A DNA stretch of 54,726 nt from Nevskia sp. (GCA_016779605.1 JADHNH010000011.1:1-54726); one strand, 5' to 3'. Shown: positions 8,764 through 17,401, counted from the stretch's first letter. Translations and numbers: made by a program. The notes: generated by a model from the sequence alone, not told the origin.

Positions 8764-10713
8764 TCAGTCGATGAACGTGTGCAGCGTCGAACCCTGTGCG
8801 AGCCTTGCAACCAGTTCCGCGTCGAAACGCCCGGCGTAGGCGCGCAGCACGGCGCTGCGCGCTCCTTCCTGGTCGCGCTTGCGCCACTTGCGGTCGGCTG
8901 CCTGCAGATCGCGGGCATAGCGGATCGCCGGCTCCTGCAAGACCGCGATCCGCAAGCCCGCGGCCTGCGCCTTGGCCAGGAACACCCAGTCCAGGGCCGG
9001 CGCCGACGCCGAATCAGCGTCGAAACCGCCCAGATCCAGGAACGCGCGCCGGCGGATCGCCAGCGCCGTGTCGCCGAAGCCGTTGAAGAACAGGCCGGCG
9101 GAGCCCGCCTCGCCCATGAACACGAGACGCGCCGAAGGCAGTGCGCAGCCAGCGTCGTCGCAAAGGTCCAGGCAGGTGACGACGATGTCGATCGCACTGT
9201 CGCGAAAAGCGTGCGCGAACCGCGAAAGGCCGCGCGGTGCAACGACGTTGTCGTCGTCCAGGAACACCAGCACCTCGGCGGCGGCGGCCCGTGCAGCCAT
9301 GTTGTATGCCGCCGCCTGTCCGACCGGCTGCGCCAGGCGGATCAATTGAAAGCCGGACCCGGACTGCAAGCCGTTCAGCACGGCCTGAACGCGCACGGAA
9401 GTGCTGCCGTCGTCGACAACCACGATCTCCGCCGCTGCGTCGCGGTCCTTGGCGACGCTGGCCAGCGCGCGGCGCAGGCAGTCGGGCCGCTCACGATGCG
9501 TGACGCAGACGGCGATGGACGCAGTCGGGCGTTCCTGGCGATTGCGGGCGCCGCGCTGACGATGCGCCTGGAGCAGCAAGCCGGGCCAATCACCCGCTGC
9601 GGCGGCGAACTGCGGCACGCCCGGTGCGACGGCGGCTCGCTGCAGGGCCTGGGCCAGGGGTTCGCTTTGCATGTCCCAGAGGTGCCCCCCGCACTTCAAG
9701 GTCTGCGCGAGCGGGTGGCCGGAAGCGATCACGAAGGGAATATCTGCCGCGACCAGTGCGGCGATCAGGACGTCGTCGTCAACCATGGTGCCGGCGAATA
9801 CCGGCAGCACGCCCGGCCGGAGCAGATACCGCCACACTTGCAGCGGAGTCGTCACTGCGGGCACGGTGAAGGCAAACGGCCAGCTTTGCGCACGCACGCC
9901 CAGGAGCGTCTTGCTCAATCCCGGGGCATCCGTGCGCAGCGGGCCCAGGAAGCTGACGCATCGCCCGTTCATCTGGCCGCAACGCGCGAGTTCCTCGGCT
10001 GCGTCCAGGAATGCCGGCAGCCCATGGCCACGGGAGCCGCAGCCGCAGAGTGCGAATTCACGGGTCGGCGCAATCCCGCCGCGGTCACCGCCCCGGACCG
10101 CCCAGCCCGGGGCAGGAAGCCGTGCGATACCGCTCTTGCCCCCGGCCCGCGCCGTTTGCAGCGCCATCTCCAGCCGGCGCCCACTGCCTCCGATGATCGT
10201 GTCGGCATAACGCAAGACGGCCCGCTCCATAGCATCGTCGACCAGCGGCGAAGGATCGGTGACCGCGGCATCATCCGAACGCAAGCGGACATGCGCTGGC
10301 GCGTCGGCCCAGATGCAAACGGCGGTTTCGGCGAAACCCTCTCCGGTGGCGCGTGCCATCAGCAGGGGCTGCGCCATGCCCCGTGAAAGCGGGGCGAGGA
10401 CGATATCCGGCGGCTCGCGCTTCAGGTACTGCGCCATGCAGTATCCCCGCCGCAGCACCTCGGTCATTGAGCCGGGCCCAGGGCCGGCCACCACCGCCAC
10501 GCCCGCAGGTTCGATAATCGGTCGCAGGATTTGAGGATGCCAGTCGTCCGCTTCTTCGGCATCGGCCTCGCCGCGCATTCGTGGAACGATCAGCCGAAAA
10601 CCCGCCCGTACGAGCAAATTGCCTAAAGCCGCAAAGCCGGACCGCAGGTTTGCCCCATACCAGGCATTGTCGTCCGCGCCTGGCAAGAGCAGGCACACCT
10701 GCAAGCCGCTCAT
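8764..10713 (-). CDS. Two-domain glycosyltransferase with C-terminal GT2 domain
   Basis: 649 residues from the ATG at 10713, which overlaps the previous gene's stop as ATGA and so indicates translational coupling; the extension to 10836 is shadow. Residues about 1-390 look like a GT-B-type or nucleotide-sugar-related region (a P-G-A-D-D-N-A-W-Y-G-A-N-L-R-S-G-F start typical of polysaccharide glycosyltransferase N-termini) but are divergent. From about residue 396 a GT-A/GT2 domain is clear: SIAVCVTHRERPDCLRRAL, IVVVDDGST, and the metal-binding FLDDDNVV, with LDLGGFD further on. Probably adds one sugar to the capsule or exopolysaccharide; donor and acceptor are not predictable. It forms a two-gene unit with the module protein upstream. 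Confidence 0.8.
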   Translation of the reverse strand: MSGLQVCLLLPGADDNAWYGANLRSGFAALGNLLVRAGFRLIVPRMRGEADAEEADDWHPQILRPIIEPAGVAVVAGPGPGSMTEVLRRGYCMAQYLKREPPDIVLAPLSRGMAQPLLMARATGEGFAETAVCIWADAPAHVRLRSDDAAVTDPSPLVDDAMERAVLRYADTIIGGSGRRLEMALQTARAGGKSGIARLPAPGWAVRGGDRGGIAPTREFALCGCGSRGHGLPAFLDAAEELARCGQMNGRCVSFLGPLRTDAPGLSKTLLGVRAQSWPFAFTVPAVTTPLQVWRYLLRPGVLPVFAGTMVDDDVLIAALVAADIPFVIASGHPLAQTLKCGGHLWDMQSEPLAQALQRAAVAPGVPQFAAAAGDWPGLLLQAHRQRGARNRQERPTASIAVCVTHRERPDCLRRALASVAKDRDAAAEIVVVDDGSTSVRVQAVLNGLQSGSGFQLIRLAQPVGQAAAYNMAARAAAAEVLVFLDDDNVVAPRGLSRFAHAFRDSAIDIVVTCLDLCDDAGCALPSARLVFMGEAGSAGLFFNGFGDTALAIRRRAFLDLGGFDADSASAPALDWVFLAKAQAAGLRIAVLQEPAIRYARDLQAADRKWRKRDQEGARSAVLRAYAGRFDAELVARLAQGSTLHTFID

Positions 10714-11360
10714 GTCGCGATCCAGTTGATCGCAGCCAGCGGCATACCCGCGTCCAGATCGACGATGTGCAACGGCGCCGTTGCCGCGACGCGGCAACGC
10801 AACACAAATCCATGGAATCCGTCGCTGCCTGGGCATTCGCAGTCGGGGCGGTACAGACAGGCGCGCGCCCGGTCGAGGTCGCCGTTTGGCCCCGACAGAC
10901 CCAGCCGGAGCCGGATGCCGGGCCGTGCCAGATCAACGGCGTAGCCGGACAGGCGACAGTCGCCAGGAGACGGCGCATCTACGCGCAGACGCCATCGGCC
11001 GCGCCTGATGAGCGCCAACGGCTGCGCGCTGCCGTCAGCCCGAGGCGGACTGCCCTCCAGCAGAACGCCGCTGTCGGCCCAACGGCACCGCACCAGCGCA
11101 ATGTCGCCCAGGCGTCCGGCCGGCACACTGAACCCGTAATGGCCATCGCCGTGACCGGCCAGATGCACGTCGGCGCGGAATCGGTCCGCGGTGACACGCA
11201 GTTCCATCCCGCTGGCCCCGCGCAGGACGACACGCTGGCGTACGTCGGGGGCCGAAGGGTCGAATGCCCAGCCGCAGAGCATCGATCCCCTTTGACCTTC
11301 GTAGCGACCCAGGCGGCACGACGTGCGCCGCACCAGCGGGAGAACGGGGAAGAGCCTCAT
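10710..11360 (-). CDS. Stand-alone protein of two 'GWxxDP' carbohydrate-locus modules
   Basis: About 216 residues from the ATG at 11360; an ATG at 11384 is also possible, and neither has a strong ribosome binding site. The protein is essentially two copies of a 60-70-residue module: residues about 19-82 (GSMLCGWAFDPSAP ... ADRFRADV ... GDGHYGFSVP) and about 124-190 (DCRLSGYAVDLARPG ... DGFHGFVLRC), the second degenerate. The same module occurs twice at the C-terminus of the 1042-residue glycosyltransferase at 17402-20530. I have seen such segments in polysaccharide glycosyltransferases but cannot name a family. No signal peptide or catalytic motif. Its stop overlaps the next start (ATGA), so it is likely made together with the downstream glycosyltransferase. 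Function unknown; a binding or scaffold role is inference. Confidence 0.6.
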   Translation of the reverse strand: MRLFPVLPLVRRTSCRLGRYEGQRGSMLCGWAFDPSAPDVRQRVVLRGASGMELRVTADRFRADVHLAGHGDGHYGFSVPAGRLGDIALVRCRWADSGVLLEGSPPRADGSAQPLALIRRGRWRLRVDAPSPGDCRLSGYAVDLARPGIRLRLGLSGPNGDLDRARACLYRPDCECPGSDGFHGFVLRCRVAATAPLHIVDLDAGMPLAAINWIAT

Positions 11361-11969
11361 GCGACCTATGATCCCCGATCGCATGCGCAGGCGGAAGCCG
11401 CCCGCACGTTAATGGCCAGGGGCGTCACGGCATTGTCGGGTGCAGCCATGCGGATGAAATGGATCTGTCATTTTGTGCCGGTACGATCGGCGGCGGTGCT
11501 GGGAGATTCCGATGCTTTTTCCGGGTGGGGCGCCTTTCATCACGATCATCAGCGTCGCCGGGAGCCGGACAGGCTGGACGGCTGCGCAGGCGGTCGGCCC
11601 AATTCGCCAAAAATGCCTGAAGTGGGGCGCGGATCCAGCACCATACCCGGCGGTTGCAACACTGCAGCAGTCGCCATCGGTATCTATCGGGCCAATATCA
11701 ATGCGCGCCTGCGGCATCGCGCGCTGAATTTTCCGCAAACCGCACGAGAAGCACTGGAACACGTTAAAGACGGCGCCGCCTTGAAAGACAGGCAGCCCGC
11801 CGATTGGGACGCTGACGGAATCGCTGGGGAACCATGGAGGCTGACCCGTCGCAGCGGCGATGAGCCGGCACGACCGGCAGCGCACGATTCGCGGCGACCA
11901 CCCGGGCGATGCCGAATTCGCGGCGACACGCCGCACTAACAATGCCTGCACAAGGTGGGGGTCAACAGC
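11361..11969. promoter_or_regulatory. Divergent intergenic region upstream of the sulfoquinovose-synthase-like gene
   Basis: About 600 bases between a minus-strand gene pair and a plus-strand gene. ORFs are present in every frame here but none has protein-like composition or a ribosome binding site. Patches of lower GC near 11455-11520 and 11680-11790 are candidate promoter regions for the two directions. No clear promoter consensus could be assigned. Confidence 0.4.
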
Positions 11970-13178
11970 ATGTCCACGGTAATCGTTCTGGGCGGAGACG
12001 GCTTTTGCGGCTGGCCTACGGCGCTCCACCTTTCCAGCCTCGGATACGAAGTTGTGATCGTCGACAACCTTTCGCGCCGCAAGATCGGCGTCGAACTGGA
12101 AGCGGAGTCGCTCACGCCGATCGCACCGATCGGCGAACGCCTGCGTGCGTGGCGGGAACTGACCGGCAAGAGCATCGGGTTCCGCAACCTGACGCTCGGT
12201 CAGGATTACCGCTGCCTCGTCGACCTGCTGCGGCAGACCCGCCCCGCCGCGATCGTGCATTTCGCCGAACAGCGCGCCGCGCCCTATTCCATGAAGTCGC
12301 CGCGGGAAAAGCGCTATACGGTCAACAACAACCTCAACGCAACGCACGACGTGCTCTGCGCCATGGTCGAAAGCGCAGTGGATACCCACCTGGTGCACCT
12401 GGGCACCATGGGAGTCTACGGTTACGGCACCGCCGGGATGAAGCTGCCCGAAGGCTATCTGCAGATTTCAATCCAGACGCCGTGCGGCGCCGCAGAGCAG
12501 GAGATCCTGTACCCCGCCAATCCGGGCAGCATCTATCACATGACCAAAGCGCAGGACCAGCTCTTTTTCCAGTTTTACGCGAAAAACGACGCCCTGCGCA
12601 TCACGGACCTTCACCAGGGCATCGTCTGGGGCACCCAGACCAGGGAGACCGCGCTCGACGAACGGCTCATCAACCGCTTCGATTACGACGGCGACTATGG
12701 CACCGTGCTCAACCGGTTCCTCATGCAGGCCGCGGTCGGTCATCCGCTGACCGTACACGGCACCGGCGGGCAGACCCGTGCGTTCATCCACCTTCGCGAC
12801 TCGGTGCGCTGTATCGAGCTGGCTATCGCCAACCCGCCGCAGCGTGGGGCCCGCGTCAACATCGCCAATCAGATGACCGAAACGCACCGGGTCATCGACC
12901 TTGCCAGGATGGTTTCCGAACTGACCGGCACGCCCTACCGCATGGTGGCGAATCCGCGCAACGAAGCGTCCGACAACGAACTGGAGGCGCTCAACGAGCG
13001 TCTGCTGAACCTCGGGCTGGCGCCGACGCGCCTGCGCGAAAATCTGCTCGACGAGGTCACGCAGATCGCCAGGCGATACGCGCACCGCTGCGATATGAAC
13101 AAGATTCCGTGCGTGTCGATGTGGCGTAACGGACCCACCCCGACGGAATTGGTGCCGCCGATGTCGGCCGCTGCCTGA
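11970..13178 (+). CDS. sqdB: UDP-sulfoquinovose synthase-like NAD-dependent sugar epimerase
   Basis: 402 residues from the ATG at 11970, with a GGGGG run upstream; a GTG at 11955 is in frame but less likely. It is an extended short-chain dehydrogenase. The Rossmann motif VLGGDGFCGW, AIVHFAEQRAAPYSM, the LGTMGVYG strand, the catalytic YHMTK, and AVGHPLTVHGTGGQTRAFI match SQD1/SqdB proteins closely in order and wording. SQD1 makes UDP-sulfoquinovose from UDP-glucose and sulfite. The residue after LGTMG is Val where I recall Glu in plant and cyanobacterial enzymes, so a related product is possible. In a capsule locus the product would feed a sulfonated polysaccharide rather than, or as well as, sulfolipid (inference). 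No sulfolipid synthase SqdD/SqdX is recognisable beside it. Confidence 0.75.
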   Translation: MSTVIVLGGDGFCGWPTALHLSSLGYEVVIVDNLSRRKIGVELEAESLTPIAPIGERLRAWRELTGKSIGFRNLTLGQDYRCLVDLLRQTRPAAIVHFAEQRAAPYSMKSPREKRYTVNNNLNATHDVLCAMVESAVDTHLVHLGTMGVYGYGTAGMKLPEGYLQISIQTPCGAAEQEILYPANPGSIYHMTKAQDQLFFQFYAKNDALRITDLHQGIVWGTQTRETALDERLINRFDYDGDYGTVLNRFLMQAAVGHPLTVHGTGGQTRAFIHLRDSVRCIELAIANPPQRGARVNIANQMTETHRVIDLARMVSELTGTPYRMVANPRNEASDNELEALNERLLNLGLAPTRLRENLLDEVTQIARRYAHRCDMNKIPCVSMWRNGPTPTELVPPMSAAA

Positions 13179-13554
13179 CCCGGCCAAGGGCGCAGCGCAG
13201 TGGTGCAAGGCGGCGCATCCCGGGCTGGTCGCCGACTTTGCGCCGACGGCATAGTCCGCGCACAACTGGGCCGCTGAAGACCCCGCTGCACCGACCCAAG
13301 GCGGCGCCGGCCGGGAAGCAGGCGATATACCCTGGGACAACAGCCCCGCCAGCACGGCGGTTCCCGGCACGCAGCGGCTGCGTCCACGTCAGCGCGTCCG
13401 GGATGGAGTAGAGCAAGGAGCTGCTCTTGCTGTCATGGGCCGGTGGTAACTCGACATAAGGCGGTTCCCGGGCACCCCGGTCCGCGCGGATGTCCTGAAA
13501 TGAGTCTGTCATCTTTTGGTATTACCCTCCAACGCTTATCCAGGAGCCGGAAAA
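13179..13554. other. Intergenic region, no gene seen
   Basis: 376 bases between two plus-strand genes. An imperfect hairpin around 13411-13430 (AGCAAG ... CTTGCT) lacks a T-run. The last 60 bases are AT-richer and are probably the promoter and leader of the downstream small gene, whose ribosome binding site CAGGAG is at 13541-13546. Confidence 0.4.
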
Positions 13555-13923
13555 ATGATGTTCTTTGTCGATCAGCCGAACATTATCAAGATCATACGGG
13601 TTACACCGGATGCGAACGGCAAAAATACGAGAACGCGCGTCGGTACTTTTTTCAAGAACACGCTGGAGCGGAAACTTGAAGAAAAGGTGAAATTCACCAA
13701 AGCCGAGCTGGAAGAGATCGATAACGCAATAGAAACCTTCAACCGTTCCAAGCAGGTGCGGCGCCAGCACTATGCGCTGAGCTTTCCCGAAATTGTCCGG
13801 GAAGTGATGGCCTATTTCGAAACTGATGCGAACGAAACGGAAAAGGAGCTGATCGCGATGGCGGTCACCGAGGCGCTGCGCAAAATCAGGAAGCTGGACC
13901 GGCAGGCCCCGGCGGCCGCGTAA
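13555..13923 (+). CDS. Small cytoplasmic protein of unknown function in capsule locus
   Basis: 122 residues. Two adjacent ATGs (13555 and 13558) follow CAGGAG at 8-11 bases, so this start is secure; the longer reading from 13516 has none. There is no signal peptide or membrane segment. The protein begins MMFFVDQPNIIKIIRV and has a strongly charged helical middle (NTLERKLEEKVKFTKAELEEID). It ends in a Lys/Arg-rich helix and an Ala tail. Composition is clearly protein-like and lower in GC than the neighbours. I recognise no family. It lies between sqdB and the kpsE-like gene on the same strand, so it may be a locus-specific regulator or an assembly factor, but that is only positional inference. 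Confidence 0.75.
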   Translation: MMFFVDQPNIIKIIRVTPDANGKNTRTRVGTFFKNTLERKLEEKVKFTKAELEEIDNAIETFNRSKQVRRQHYALSFPEIVREVMAYFETDANETEKELIAMAVTEALRKIRKLDRQAPAAA

Positions 13924-14202
13924 GGCGACATCCGGTCGACGCCGGCCCGATATCAGGCAACTTGTATTACCCGTGCTCTCGATCGTGTGCTGACCTGGGT
14001 TTGCGGAAGATTTGCGTCGGCTTGCCCTGTGCCGTCGCCGCCTCCCGAACAGGAATCCGTCGGGATCTTGATGACCCCCGACGGCGTGAAGCCCATGTAT
14101 GTCGTGACGGTCGCAAGGGTGCGTGGCGGCGCTGACGGCATGACCCAATAAAGCCCATGCACGAAATCCGAGTGCTCCGAGGGGCGGAGGTTTGAGGTTC
14201 AA

Positions 14203-15675
14203 GTGGAAGATAAGCGGCCGGATGGCGCCCCTCCCCCGTTGACGGGCGATTTGCTGATGCCGAAAGCCCGCTACAGCGGCGGCGCGCCGCGTGTGCTGCC
14301 ACCACCGCTGCGCCCGGAAAGCGAGGGGCAACGGCCGGACACCGAATCGAGCATGGCCGATGCCGACGCCGCGCCGAACCAGGAAGGCGCCGCCGAAGAT
14401 CATGGCCGGTCCGCCGCGGAGTGGTCCGCTCCGGAAATGCCGTCCGCCGCACGTGGCGCGCGATTGGACACCGTGGCCGCGCTGCGCGAACGTCCCGGGC
14501 TGATTTCCATCATGCCGCGCAGCCGCGGACGCACCCCTGTTGCGCATTGGATCTGGTTTGCCGTCGCCGTGGCGATCCCCGGGCTGATCGCCGCCAGCTA
14601 CTTCGGCTTCATCGCCACGGGACAGTACACCGCCGAGTTGCGTTATTCGGTGCGCTCACAGCAGGGCAGCGCCAGCTTCAGCGGCCAGAGCAACGGCCCC
14701 GCGCAGGGCTCGCCATCGCTGATGTCGGCCGCATTCGGCTCCAGCCCCGGCGGGGTGGACGTACTGGACAACTACACCGTCTCCGACTACGTCCTGAGCC
14801 GACAGGCCCTCGCCGACGTCGGTCGCAGCGTCGACTTGCGCAAGATGTTCGGCCGCCCGGCGGTGGACCGCTGGTCCCGTCTGGCACCCGACGTGCCGGC
14901 AGAACAGCTGGAGCGATACTGGCAGCGCATGGTCTATTCGAGCTTCGACCCCTATACCGGCTTGGCCATCGTGCGCGTGCGCGCCTTCACGCCGGAAGAT
15001 GCTTTCGTCATCGCCAACGGCCTGTCCAACAGCATCGTCGAGCTGGTGGACCGGATCGGCGGCGACGCGCGCCGCAAGACCGTCGAGGTGGCACAGCACG
15101 AGCTTGACCTGGCACAGCAGAAAGTGCTGGATTTGCGGCGCCGCGAGAGGCTGCTGCGCGAACGCGAGCAGGTCATCGATCCCGGCAGCGGCAACAGCGT
15201 GGTGGCGGGCAACGTCGCACTGTCCAACAATCTGCGCGCCAACCAGGCGCAGATCGAGACCAGCATCGCCGCACTGGCGCAGCAGCTGCGCAATCCGGAT
15301 GCGCCGGAAATCCAGGTGCTCAAGGCCCAGTTGGCGGCGACGCAGCGCCAGTTGCAACGGGTCGACGCCACCATCGGCAGCCATCTCAACGGCAATACCG
15401 GCCTGGCGCAGGTCGTTGGCGAATTCGAAGACCTCGACCTCGAGCGCTCCGCCGCGGAGCAGGTGCTGCTGGGCTGCGTGCTGGGCCTGCAGCAGGCCAA
15501 GGCGGATGCCGACGCCCTGCACCTGTACGTATCGTTCTACGAAAAGCCGCTGAAGCCGGAGAGCGCCACCTACCCCCGGCGGCTGCTGTCCACCCTCATT
15601 GTCATTCTCGCCGGGCTGATGATCTGGATCATCGGCATCCTGATCGCGAATTCCGTCGTTCAGCATGGGCGCTGA
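14203..15675 (+). CDS. kpsE: Capsule export inner-membrane protein, KpsE/CtrB/BexC type (PCP-3)
   Basis: 490 residues from a GTG at 14203, 12 bases after GGGGCGGAGG; the ATG at 14257 is an alternative. The N-terminal ~115 residues are a Pro/Ala-rich cytoplasmic tail, longer than in the classical family. Membrane segment 1 is near 118-140 (WIWFAVAVAIPGLIAASYFGF). A periplasmic domain with a long coiled coil follows (DLAQQKVLDLRRRERLLRERE and onward). Membrane segment 2 is at the C-terminus (LIVILAGLMIWIIGILIA), preceded by the family's proline-containing YEKPLKPESATYPRRLL segment. It would connect the KpsM/T transporter to the outer-membrane export protein. Its end overlaps kpsM by 11 bases. 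Confidence 0.9.
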   Translation: MEDKRPDGAPPPLTGDLLMPKARYSGGAPRVLPPPLRPESEGQRPDTESSMADADAAPNQEGAAEDHGRSAAEWSAPEMPSAARGARLDTVAALRERPGLISIMPRSRGRTPVAHWIWFAVAVAIPGLIAASYFGFIATGQYTAELRYSVRSQQGSASFSGQSNGPAQGSPSLMSAAFGSSPGGVDVLDNYTVSDYVLSRQALADVGRSVDLRKMFGRPAVDRWSRLAPDVPAEQLERYWQRMVYSSFDPYTGLAIVRVRAFTPEDAFVIANGLSNSIVELVDRIGGDARRKTVEVAQHELDLAQQKVLDLRRRERLLREREQVIDPGSGNSVVAGNVALSNNLRANQAQIETSIAALAQQLRNPDAPEIQVLKAQLAATQRQLQRVDATIGSHLNGNTGLAQVVGEFEDLDLERSAAEQVLLGCVLGLQQAKADADALHLYVSFYEKPLKPESATYPRRLLSTLIVILAGLMIWIIGILIANSVVQHGR

Positions 15676-16513
15676 AGCCGGCCACAGCCTGCGGCCGGCA
15701 ACGGCAACGCCCCGCACGCCTGTTCGAACGCGCGGACGCAATCCCCTGCTGGCCCAATGGCAGGTGCTGTCGGCTTTGGTGCGCCGCGAATCGGAGTCGC
15801 GGCATGGGCGTCGATTCAACTTCGGCTTCGCACTGGGGATGCTCGAGCCGCTGATCATCATCGGAGCGATCTGCCTGCTGTTCTGGCTGATCAACCACCC
15901 GCCGATCTACGGCAGCAGCATGGTGCTGTTCGTGGCCACGGGCGTATTCCCCGTTTACCTGTTCATCCATACGGCGGGCAAGGTTCACGAACCCCTGCAG
16001 TCGGCCCACCTTGGCCGCTACACGCTGGAGCTGCCGATCGACAACGTGGTCGCCCACGCCACGCTTCATGCCCTGTCCAGTGCCGCAGTGGCGATTGCCT
16101 TCTTTTGCATCCTGTACTTCATCGGCGAGCGTCAGGCATCGCCCTACGAGCCTGGGCGCGCGCTCGCCGCGCTGCTGATGATTTACGCGCTGGGTGTCGG
16201 CATGGGGCTGTTCAACGCCGTGCTCGGGCGCGTGCTGCCGATCTGGGGCTTGGCGTGGCCGGCGCTGTCGCGCGCGTCCGTGCACTTTTCCGCCATTTAC
16301 TACGTCGTGGATTCGTTGCCGCCGCGGATTCGCGGCTGGTTCGCCCTGAATCCAATCCTGCACGCAGTGAACTGGTTTCGCACCGCATTTTACCCCTTTT
16401 ATCCTACACTTACGCTGAACCCCGGCTACCTGGGCTGGTGCGTGCTGGCGACCCTGACGGTCGGCCTGTGCCTTGAGCGCCGCTTCCGGCCCCTGCTGCA
16501 AAGTGGAGCCTAG
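15665..16513 (+). CDS. kpsM: Capsule ABC transporter permease, KpsM type
   Basis: 282 residues, ABC-2 type permease with about six membrane segments. After a basic N-terminus (SALVRRESESRHGRR, the conserved pre-TM amphipathic segment) come LEPLIIIGAICLLFWLI, then VLFVATGVFPVYLFIHTAGKV, and the C-terminal NPILHAVNWFRTAFYP. These are characteristic of capsule polysaccharide exporters such as KpsM, CtrC and BexB. It overlaps the end of kpsE by 11 bases and is followed after seven bases by the kpsT-like ATPase, giving a tight three-gene unit. Confidence 0.92.
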   Translation: MGAEAGHSLRPATATPRTPVRTRGRNPLLAQWQVLSALVRRESESRHGRRFNFGFALGMLEPLIIIGAICLLFWLINHPPIYGSSMVLFVATGVFPVYLFIHTAGKVHEPLQSAHLGRYTLELPIDNVVAHATLHALSSAAVAIAFFCILYFIGERQASPYEPGRALAALLMIYALGVGMGLFNAVLGRVLPIWGLAWPALSRASVHFSAIYYVVDSLPPRIRGWFALNPILHAVNWFRTAFYPFYPTLTLNPGYLGWCVLATLTVGLCLERRFRPLLQSGA

Positions 16514-16520
16514 CAATCCG

Positions 16521-17198
16521 ATGATCGTCCTGGATCGGGTCGACAAGCACTATGGCAGCGGCGCCGAGGCCTGCACGGTATTCCAGGGGCTGAGCCTGCA
16601 CCTGCCCAGCGACCGGCGCCTGGCAGTGCTGGGCGCGGCCGGCTGCGGCAAGAGCACTTTCATCCGGCTGCTCGCCGGGCTGGAGGAACCCAGCACGGGC
16701 AGCATCGAGCGCCATGCGCGGGTGTCGTTTCCGGTCGGCTACGGACGCGGCCTCAAGTACCACTTGTCGGCGCGGCAAAACCTCGCCTACGCCGCCCGGA
16801 TTTACGGCGCCGATGTCGACGAGGTCGTCGGATTCGTCGAGGGCATCGTCGGCCTGGGCGATGCGTTCGATGCGCCGCTACGCGGACTTGGCGGCCAGCA
16901 GCTCGCCAGCGTGCGCTTTGCAATGGCCTACGCCATACCATTCGACACTTACCTGTTCGACAATTTCATTGCCGCGGGCACAGCGGAATTCCGCGAGAAG
17001 TGCATCGCCATGTTCGAAGCCCGCGCAGCCGAATGCGGGATCATCATGGCGGTGCGCGACCTGCGCACGGCGCGGCGTTTCTGCGACGCGGCGCTGGTGC
17101 TCGACAACGGCGGGGGCACTTTGTTCGATACGCTGGACGAAGGGATTCGGTTCCTGGCGGCGCGGGAGCGCCGGCTGACACTGCCGGATGCCGCCTAG
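16521..17198 (+). CDS. kpsT: Capsule ABC transporter ATPase, KpsT type, with degenerate catalytic motifs
   Basis: 225 residues from ATG 16521. Length, order and wording fit KpsT: Walker A GAAGCGKST (38-46), RQNLAYAARIYG (85-96), and FDTYLFDNFIAAGTAEFREKC (141-161), which aligns with the usual 'FD.YL.DE..A.GD..F..KC'. Three hallmark positions differ. The Walker-B glutamate is Asn148. The D-loop reads AAGTA rather than a GD form. The switch histidine expected in a 'VSH' context is replaced in AVRDL (Arg179). The signature region is LGGQQLASVRFA rather than the KpsT-type 'SSGM' form. ATP binding should persist but hydrolysis by this subunit is doubtful. See findings. Confidence 0.85.
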   Translation: MIVLDRVDKHYGSGAEACTVFQGLSLHLPSDRRLAVLGAAGCGKSTFIRLLAGLEEPSTGSIERHARVSFPVGYGRGLKYHLSARQNLAYAARIYGADVDEVVGFVEGIVGLGDAFDAPLRGLGGQQLASVRFAMAYAIPFDTYLFDNFIAAGTAEFREKCIAMFEARAAECGIIMAVRDLRTARRFCDAALVLDNGGGTLFDTLDEGIRFLAARERRLTLPDAA

Positions 17199-17401
17199 TT
17201 GCCAAACCGCGCAATGCCGCGGGTCTTCCAGTGCAAGGTGCCGGCTCGATCAGACTTGGCCCGCCGCGGTCCATGGAATCCGGCACCCCGCTATCGCTTT
17301 TTTAATTGGGTTCGCCGGCGCATCTCTGCCGCCGCGGAATCCGGCCGATCGGGAGACGCGAAAATGCCTCCGCCGGCCGCGCAAGCAATGATGACCCCTG
17401 C
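17199..17401. other. Intergenic gap between kpsT-like gene and large glycosyltransferase
   Basis: 203 bases without a gene. A short AT-rich patch (GCTTTTTTAATTGGG, about 17297-17311) interrupts GC-rich DNA and could be a promoter element for the downstream glycosyltransferase. No hairpin terminator seen. Confidence 0.35.

Noticed and set aside
11409-12398. 329-codon minus-strand ORF overlapping the sqdB-like gene
   Set aside because: Overlaps a strongly conserved plus-strand enzyme and has no recognisable motif or start signal. The part in the intergenic region is not convincing on its own.
13953-14162. 69-codon minus-strand ORF in the gap before the kpsE-like gene
   Set aside because: The composition is somewhat protein-like, but there is no ribosome binding site and no family match. 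It could be the remnant of a lost gene; evidence is too thin to list.
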